Source: Gluconobacter potus
GTDB lineage: Bacteria > Pseudomonadota > Alphaproteobacteria > Acetobacterales > Acetobacteraceae
Assembly: GCF_015244705.1 (NCBI RefSeq)
Contig: NZ_JABCQF010000001.1
Coordinates: forward strand, 496,001-560,000
DNA: 64,000 nucleotides
Reading direction: 5' to 3'
Both the position numbers and the translations under genes were made by a program. Under the pieces are notes generated by a model. It ran no database searches and was not told where the DNA came from. It was given only the letters and a program-made list of their open reading frames with translations. Of the stretch, positions 59,674-64,000 are shown piece by piece. Each line of letters starts with the position of its first letter. The stretch's first letter is position 1.

Positions 59674-60597
59674 TCAGTAGGTCCTTGTCTTGCGTTCGAG
59701 AACACGGCGGCCAAAGAGGCTGGCAGCCAGATCGGTCATGAGCAGGGCGGTCTTGGCGCGGACGTCGAGGAACGGATTGAGTTCCGCCAGATCCAGCGAC
59801 GTCACAAGCCCGCCGTCATGAAGCATCTCCATGATGAGATGCGCCTCACGGAAGGTCGCGCCACCATTGACGGTCGTGCCCACGGCCGGTGCGATGTCCG
59901 GGTCGAGGAAGTCCACGTCCAGGCTGACATGTAGCCGGCCATTGGCTGCGCGAACGCGGTCCAGAAAGCTGTTCAGCGGTCCGACGATGCCCTGCTCGTC
60001 AATGGCGCGCATGTCGAAGACGGTGATGCCGATTTCCGCAACATGACGCTTCTCGGCCTGATCGACCGAGCGGATGCCCATCATGCACATATTGCGCGGA
60101 TCGACGGGCGCGACAGGCGGCGGAAAGCCTTCGAACCCCGACTGCCCCGTGAAATAGGCGACCGGCGTGCCGTGCAGATTACCGCTCGTCGTCGTATGAA
60201 GCGTATGCAGGTCGGTATGGGCGTCCAGCCAGAGGACGAACTGGGGCTGCCCCAGATCCTGCGCATGACGCGCCACACCCGAAACCGTCCCGGCAGACAT
60301 GGAGTGATCCCCGCCCAGGAAAATCGGGAAATCGCAGGCTTTCGCCATCTCATAGGCCCGCTCACCGACGCTTTTCGTCCAGGCGATGATGGCGTCCAGA
60401 TTGCGCACGGCAGGGTTGGAATGGCTCACATCCGGCATCGCAGCCGGCACGGCGTCTCCCACATCCTCAACCTGCCATCCGAGTTCCTGCAGGATTTCGG
60501 GTAGTCCCGCGATGCGAAAGGCCGTCGGGCCCATGATGCAGCCTCTTTCGGAGGTTCCGCTCTGGGTGGGGACTCCCAGAATCTGGCACGTCTTCAT
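59674..60597 (-). CDS. rocF: arginase
   Basis: Manganese enzyme splitting L-arginine into ornithine and urea (307 aa). Metal ligands: GGDHS (His98), DAHTD (125-129) and SLDVDFLDP near residue 230. Start MKTCQILGVPTQSG. It is co-directional with ornithine cyclodeaminase downstream and an ABC transporter upstream, and its product urea is the substrate of the urease encoded on the opposite strand. The Agrobacterium Ti-plasmid nopaline operon shows a comparable arginase/ocd order. Confidence 0.94.
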   Translation of the reverse strand: MKTCQILGVPTQSGTSERGCIMGPTAFRIAGLPEILQELGWQVEDVGDAVPAAMPDVSHSNPAVRNLDAIIAWTKSVGERAYEMAKACDFPIFLGGDHSMSAGTVSGVARHAQDLGQPQFVLWLDAHTDLHTLHTTTSGNLHGTPVAYFTGQSGFEGFPPPVAPVDPRNMCMMGIRSVDQAEKRHVAEIGITVFDMRAIDEQGIVGPLNSFLDRVRAANGRLHVSLDVDFLDPDIAPAVGTTVNGGATFREAHLIMEMLHDGGLVTSLDLAELNPFLDVRAKTALLMTDLAASLFGRRVLERKTRTY

Positions 60598-60630
60598 CTC
60601 AACTCCTTTCCGATACTCTGCGCCGGGGCT

Positions 60631-61437
60631 TCAGCCCTGACGCGAAAAATGGCTGACAAACCTGTCGAAGCGCTCATCCATACCGCCTTTGAACAGATCC
60701 TGCGGGGCACCCTGAACGCGGACGGTTCCTTTTTCCAGAAACACGACCCGGCTTGAGACATCCCGCGCGAACGCCATTTCATGCGTGACAATCAGCATGG
60801 TCCTGCCTTCGGCCGCCAGCCCCTGCATGACTTTGAGCACTTCCCCGACCAGTTCCGGGTCCAGCGCGGAGGTCGGCTCGTCGAACAGCAGGACGCGTGG
60901 GCGCATGACGATGGCGCGGGCAATCGCGGCCCGCTGCTGCTGTCCGCCGGAGAGCTGGGACGGATAATAATCCGCCCGGTTCAGCAGACCGACACGGTCC
61001 AGCGCCTTCTCGGCTTCTTCACGCACCTCGTGGCGGTTGCGTCCCTGAACATGGACCGGGCCTTCCATGACGTTCTGTAAGACCGTCCGGTGGCTCCACA
61101 GGCAGAAGTTCTGGAACACCATGCCGACCTGCGACCGCAGGCGGTTGACCTGCCGCGCATCCGCAATCTGTCGCTCTGCGCCCTTCATCCGGAAGCGGAC
61201 ATCCTCGCCCAGCACGTTGAGCGTGCCGCCCGAAGGAACTTCCAGAAGGTTCAGACAGCGCAGGAACGTGGATTTTCCCGAGCCGGAAGCCCCCAGGATC
61301 GAAATCACCTCGCCTTCATGCGCGTCCAGATCAACGCCCCGCAGGACGTCCAGGGCGCCATAGCGTTTCGTCAGGCCGGTGGCGCTGATGACGGGGGAGG
61401 CGGACAGGGCCCCTGTGGCGGACTGGATCGGTTCCAT
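60631..61437 (-). CDS. polar amino acid ABC transporter, ATP-binding protein
   Basis: ATPase subunit (268 aa) of the HisP/ArtP/OccP family. Walker [11 protein letters not shown]-loop [14 protein letters not shown], signature LSGGQQQR, Walker [15 protein letters not shown] and H-loop [11 protein letters not shown]. The ATG at 61437 is preceded by GGAG and gives a normal family length; the frame to 61524 overlaps the permease. It works with the two permeases upstream. The binding protein is not in the window. Confidence 0.93.
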   Translation of the reverse strand: MEPIQSATGALSASPVISATGLTKRYGALDVLRGVDLDAHEGEVISILGASGSGKSTFLRCLNLLEVPSGGTLNVLGEDVRFRMKGAERQIADARQVNRLRSQVGMVFQNFCLWSHRTVLQNVMEGPVHVQGRNRHEVREEAEKALDRVGLLNRADYYPSQLSGGQQQRAAIARAIVMRPRVLLFDEPTSALDPELVGEVLKVMQGLAAEGRTMLIVTHEMAFARDVSSRVVFLEKGTVRVQGAPQDLFKGGMDERFDRFVSHFSRQG

Positions 61438-61468
61438 GGAAACTCCGGAAAAGACGGGGGCGTCAGGG

Positions 61469-62152
61469 TCAGACCCGGCGACAGGGCGTGAGGCGGCGTT
61501 CAAGGAGATGGACCCCCGTGGCAATCACAAAGGTCAGCGCAAGATAGATCAGACCCGCGACCGTGAAGATTTCTTCCGAACGATAGGTCTTCGAGACCAG
61601 CCTGTAAGCCAGACCCGTAACATCCATCAGCGTGATCACACTCGCGAGCGACGTTGCTTTGAGCAGCAGGATGGCCTCGTTGCCGTAATTGGCCAGCCCG
61701 TATTGCAGAGCCTGCGGCCAGATGATCCGCCGGCGCAGCAGCAGCCCGGACATGCCCATCGCGCGCGCCGCCTCGATCTCCCGCGCGGGAACAGCCGCAA
61801 TGGCGCCACGGATGATTTCCGCACCATAGGCCGAGGTGTTGAGCGAGAGCGCAAGAACGGCGCACCAGTACGCCTGCTGCAAAAACGGCCAGGCAAAGGA
61901 TGCCCGCAGAAAATCGATCTGCCCGAAGCCGTAATAGACGATGAAAATCTGCACCAGCAGCGGCGTGCCCTGAAAGAGCATCACATACAGCGCAGCCAGC
62001 CAGCGTGCCGGAGCAAACCGGCTCCCGGCCAGGGCAGCGATCCCGACCGCCAGCACAAACCCCGCGCAAAGCGACGTTGCTGCCAGTCTGAGCGTTAGCG
62101 GCACGCCCGTGAGGAGCGTCTTTGCCGTTGCGAAAAGAAAAGGCCAGTCCAT
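61469..62152 (-). CDS. polar amino acid ABC transporter permease (HisM/OccM type)
   Basis: Integral-membrane subunit (227 aa) with about five segments and the EAA-type cytoplasmic loop EIEAARAMGMSGLLLRRRIIWPQA that docks the ATPase. The ATG at 62152 begins 1 nt after the stop of the partner permease; the frame to 62386 overlaps that gene and is ignored. Closest in type to permeases for arginine, histidine, octopine or nopaline. Confidence 0.92.
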   Translation of the reverse strand: MDWPFLFATAKTLLTGVPLTLRLAATSLCAGFVLAVGIAALAGSRFAPARWLAALYVMLFQGTPLLVQIFIVYYGFGQIDFLRASFAWPFLQQAYWCAVLALSLNTSAYGAEIIRGAIAAVPAREIEAARAMGMSGLLLRRRIIWPQALQYGLANYGNEAILLLKATSLASVITLMDVTGLAYRLVSKTYRSEEIFTVAGLIYLALTFVIATGVHLLERRLTPCRRV

Positions 62153-62153
62153 C

Positions 62154-62867
62154 CTATCGCCCCCAGCAGCGTGCAAGACGTTTCTCGACAGTCCGGATGC
62201 CCAGCGCCGTGATCTGCCCCATGACAAGATAGAGCAGCGCAGCCACACCGTAGAACAGCAGCGGCTGCCGTGTCGCACCCGACGCAATCGTGGACTGCCG
62301 CAGAAGCTCGACAAGCCCGATGATGGACAAAAGCGCCGTCTCCTTGAGAACGGACTGCCAGATATTGCCCAGCGCAGGCAGCGCAAACCGCAGGGTCTGG
62401 GGTGCTATGACACGCCACAGCAGGACAAACCTAGACATACCGCAGGCCTTGCCCGCCTCGATCTGCCCACGCTCCAGCCGCAGATAAGCACTGCGATAGG
62501 CCTCGGTTTGATAGGCCCCCGAAACCAGCCCGATGGCCACGACACCGATAATGAAGGAGGGGAGGGAGAAGAACCCCGGAAACCCCGCCAGATGCATCAG
62601 TCGCGTCAGGGCAAGCGAGCCCCCGAAATAGAACAGATAGACGACGAGGATCTCCGGAATCCCCCGGAAAACCGTCGTGTAAAAAGTGCCAATCCCCCGC
62701 AGGCTCCGCGACGACGCCAGCTTGAGCGCCGCCCCTGCCGCTCCCAGCAGACTGCCCAGCGCAAAGCTGCACACCGCCGCCACGAGCGTCAGCCCGGCCG
62801 CCAGCAGCAGGAGCTTCCCCCAGCCTTCCGGGCCAAACCCGATGAGCGTGAAGGCCGGTGTGCTCAC
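62154..62867 (-). CDS. polar amino acid ABC transporter permease (HisQ/OccQ type)
   Basis: Second integral-membrane subunit (237 aa). Conserved TFYTTVFRGIPEILVVYLFY and the EAA loop QIEAGKACGMSRFVLLWRVIAPQ. The start is GTG in a GTGA overlap with the stop of the upstream oxidase gene, so transporter and oxidase are translationally coupled. It forms a heterodimer with the next permease. Confidence 0.92.
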   Translation of the reverse strand: MSTPAFTLIGFGPEGWGKLLLLAAGLTLVAAVCSFALGSLLGAAGAALKLASSRSLRGIGTFYTTVFRGIPEILVVYLFYFGGSLALTRLMHLAGFPGFFSLPSFIIGVVAIGLVSGAYQTEAYRSAYLRLERGQIEAGKACGMSRFVLLWRVIAPQTLRFALPALGNIWQSVLKETALLSIIGLVELLRQSTIASGATRQPLLFYGVAALLYLVMGQITALGIRTVEKRLARCWGR

Positions 62868-64000
62868 GCGGCGTCTCCCGCGTCAAAGCGCCTGCCGCTG
62901 AACGGCGCAAGCAACGGATCGACCGTCCCGCTGACCAGAGAGCGCCCAACAACATCGCCCACCGCCGGCGAAAGCTGGAACCCATGCCCGCAGAACCCGA
63001 AGACATGCCACAGATCCGGCGTGCCTTCGCCCGGTCCGATCACGGGAATCCCGTCCGGCGTCGCACCTTCAAGCCCGGTCCAGGTCCGCAGGACAGGCAC
63101 ATGCGCCAGAGCGGGGAACGCCTCAAGCGTGGCGGCCGCGCCCTCGGGCATCCGGTCCATGACGGTAAAGGATGTGTCATGATCCGCGTAGGGCTTCCCA
63201 AGAATGCCCCCGCCGATTACCAGCGATCCAACAGCGCTCTGCTTGAAGGACAGCGGTCGGTCGATCCCGATGACAACGGGCTCAAGGAACGGCTGCGTCC
63301 GCGCCGTGACCATCATGGAGGGGGCGACCACCTTCAGCGGCAGCGTCTGCCCCGCCATGGCCGCCACCTGCGCCCCCCAGGCCCCGGCACAGTTGACCAG
63401 CACGCCCGCTTCATACTGCCCCGACGCCGCCGCAACGGACCATCCGCCGCCCGGCAGACGCTCCAGCCCCAGAACGCGGCAGTTCTCGACGATCTTTGCG
63501 CCCGCCGCCATGGCTGCCTGCCTGAAAGCCCGGGTCGACGCGGCCGGATTGGCATGTCCGTCCCCGCGCGAAACAAGCCCGCCCAGAGCCTGATCCGTCA
63601 GACCGGGCAGCATCTTCCGGACTTCCGTGGCGGAGAGAAGCTCTTCCGCCCCCAGTCCCCGCCGTTCCATCTCCTGCACACGGCCCAGCGTCCAGGACAT
63701 TTCCGCCTCATCGAGCGCCACCGCGATCTGCCCGACGCCGAGCCGAACCTCACAGCTTTCCGCAGCCCCCGCACCAACAAGCCGGTCGAGATGCCGCCAG
63801 TGTTCCATCGCCAGTTCGGACAGCGGATATTCCCGCCAGTCCCGCATCAGCGTGCGCAGGCCCCCGGCATTGACGCTGGAGGCATGACGCCCGGCGACAT
63901 TCTTGTCGAGCAGCGTGACACGCCAGCCCGCACGCGCCAGGAACAGGGCGATCGAACAGCCCTGAAGTCCGGCACCGATGATCAGGGCGGTTTCATTCTG
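62864..64000 (-). CDS. FAD-dependent amino acid or opine oxidase (partial, runs off the right edge)
   Basis: DAO-type flavoprotein, at least 379 residues; the true start lies beyond 64000. The open frame is continuous to the window end and includes the FAD motif LIIGAGLQGCSIALFLARAG, then NAGGLRTLMRDW and the C-terminal PDGIPVIGPG and GFCGHGFQLSPAVGD. It resembles NoxB/OoxB-type opine oxidases, sarcosine oxidases and glycine oxidases. Coupling to a polar-amino-acid ABC transporter, arginase and ornithine cyclodeaminase suggests it oxidises an imported arginine- or ornithine-derived secondary amine or a D-amino acid. The partner subunit and binding protein may lie outside the window. Confidence 0.85.
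   Translation of the reverse strand, partial: QNETALIIGAGLQGCSIALFLARAGWRVTLLDKNVAGRHASSVNAGGLRTLMRDWREYPLSELAMEHWRHLDRLVGAGAAESCEVRLGVGQIAVALDEAEMSWTLGRVQEMERRGLGAEELLSATEVRKMLPGLTDQALGGLVSRGDGHANPAASTRAFRQAAMAAGAKIVENCRVLGLERLPGGGWSVAAASGQYEAGVLVNCAGAWGAQVAAMAGQTLPLKVVAPSMMVTARTQPFLEPVVIGIDRPLSFKQSAVGSLVIGGGILGKPYADHDTSFTVMDRMPEGAAATLEAFPALAHVPVLRTWTGLEGATPDGIPVIGPGEGTPDLWHVFGFCGHGFQLSPAVGDVVGRSLVSGTVDPLLAPFSGRRFDAGDAA

Overview
The window reads as an alphaproteobacterial acetic acid bacterium (Acetobacteraceae), most likely Gluconobacter or a close relative. The reasons are the high-GC coding style with dense 1-4 bp gene overlaps, a type II NADH dehydrogenase, two succinate-semialdehyde-type aldehyde dehydrogenases, an alpha-phosphoglucomutase, a Hint_2-type domain typical of the family and several TonB-dependent receptors. 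This is inference from gene content; no 16S or ribosomal gene is present.

Bases 1-6300 are a mobile-element or plasmid-derived segment with patchy, partly AT-rich composition. It holds a HUH-type replication initiator with frame-breaking DNA repeats inside its own gene and a large inverted repeat in its leader, an HTH protein, a serine resolvase with res-like inverted repeats, an HNH endonuclease and hypothetical genes. All are on the minus strand.

Bases 6500-32100 are mainly metabolic and envelope genes: an aldehyde dehydrogenase/HxlR/tautomerase group; a 1739-residue fusion of lamin-tail, EEP nuclease, AIDA-like, Hint and glycosyltransferase segments; a small lipoprotein; a Yellow-type periplasmic protein; a DUF2075 ATPase with YbaK; a triosephosphate isomerase coupled to a DeoR regulator; a divergent ATP-grasp/alpha-E and transglutaminase/zinc-peptidase cluster; a deleted TonB-receptor remnant; NDH-2; a second aldehyde dehydrogenase; phosphoglucomutase; and an acyl-CoA-dehydrogenase-like enzyme.

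Bases 32400-49900 form what I read as one envelope-peptide or D-amino-acid scavenging locus: NamZ-type muramidase, DacB-type DD-peptidase, TonB receptor, S9 peptidase, two SxxK serine hydrolases, a penicillin-acylase-family Ntn hydrolase, D-amino acid dehydrogenase, LysR regulator and a Tat-type D-amino-acid-oxidase-like flavoprotein. Four near-palindromic 15-mers with the LysR T-N11-A pattern lie upstream of the TonB receptor, the dehydrogenase operon, the stand-alone serine hydrolase and the lysR/oxidase pair, which suggests one regulon.

Bases 50100-58600 are a nickel and urease unit: TonB receptor, NiCoT nickel permease (no ordinary start codon), then ureD-A-B-C-E-F-G with overlapping genes. 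Facing it across a bidirectional terminator (58600-64000) is an operon on the other strand: FAD oxidase (cut by the window end), two polar-amino-acid permeases, ATPase, arginase and ornithine cyclodeaminase. Together they can take arginine, or an arginine conjugate such as an opine, to ornithine, proline, urea and finally ammonia. No tRNA, rRNA or CRISPR array was seen.
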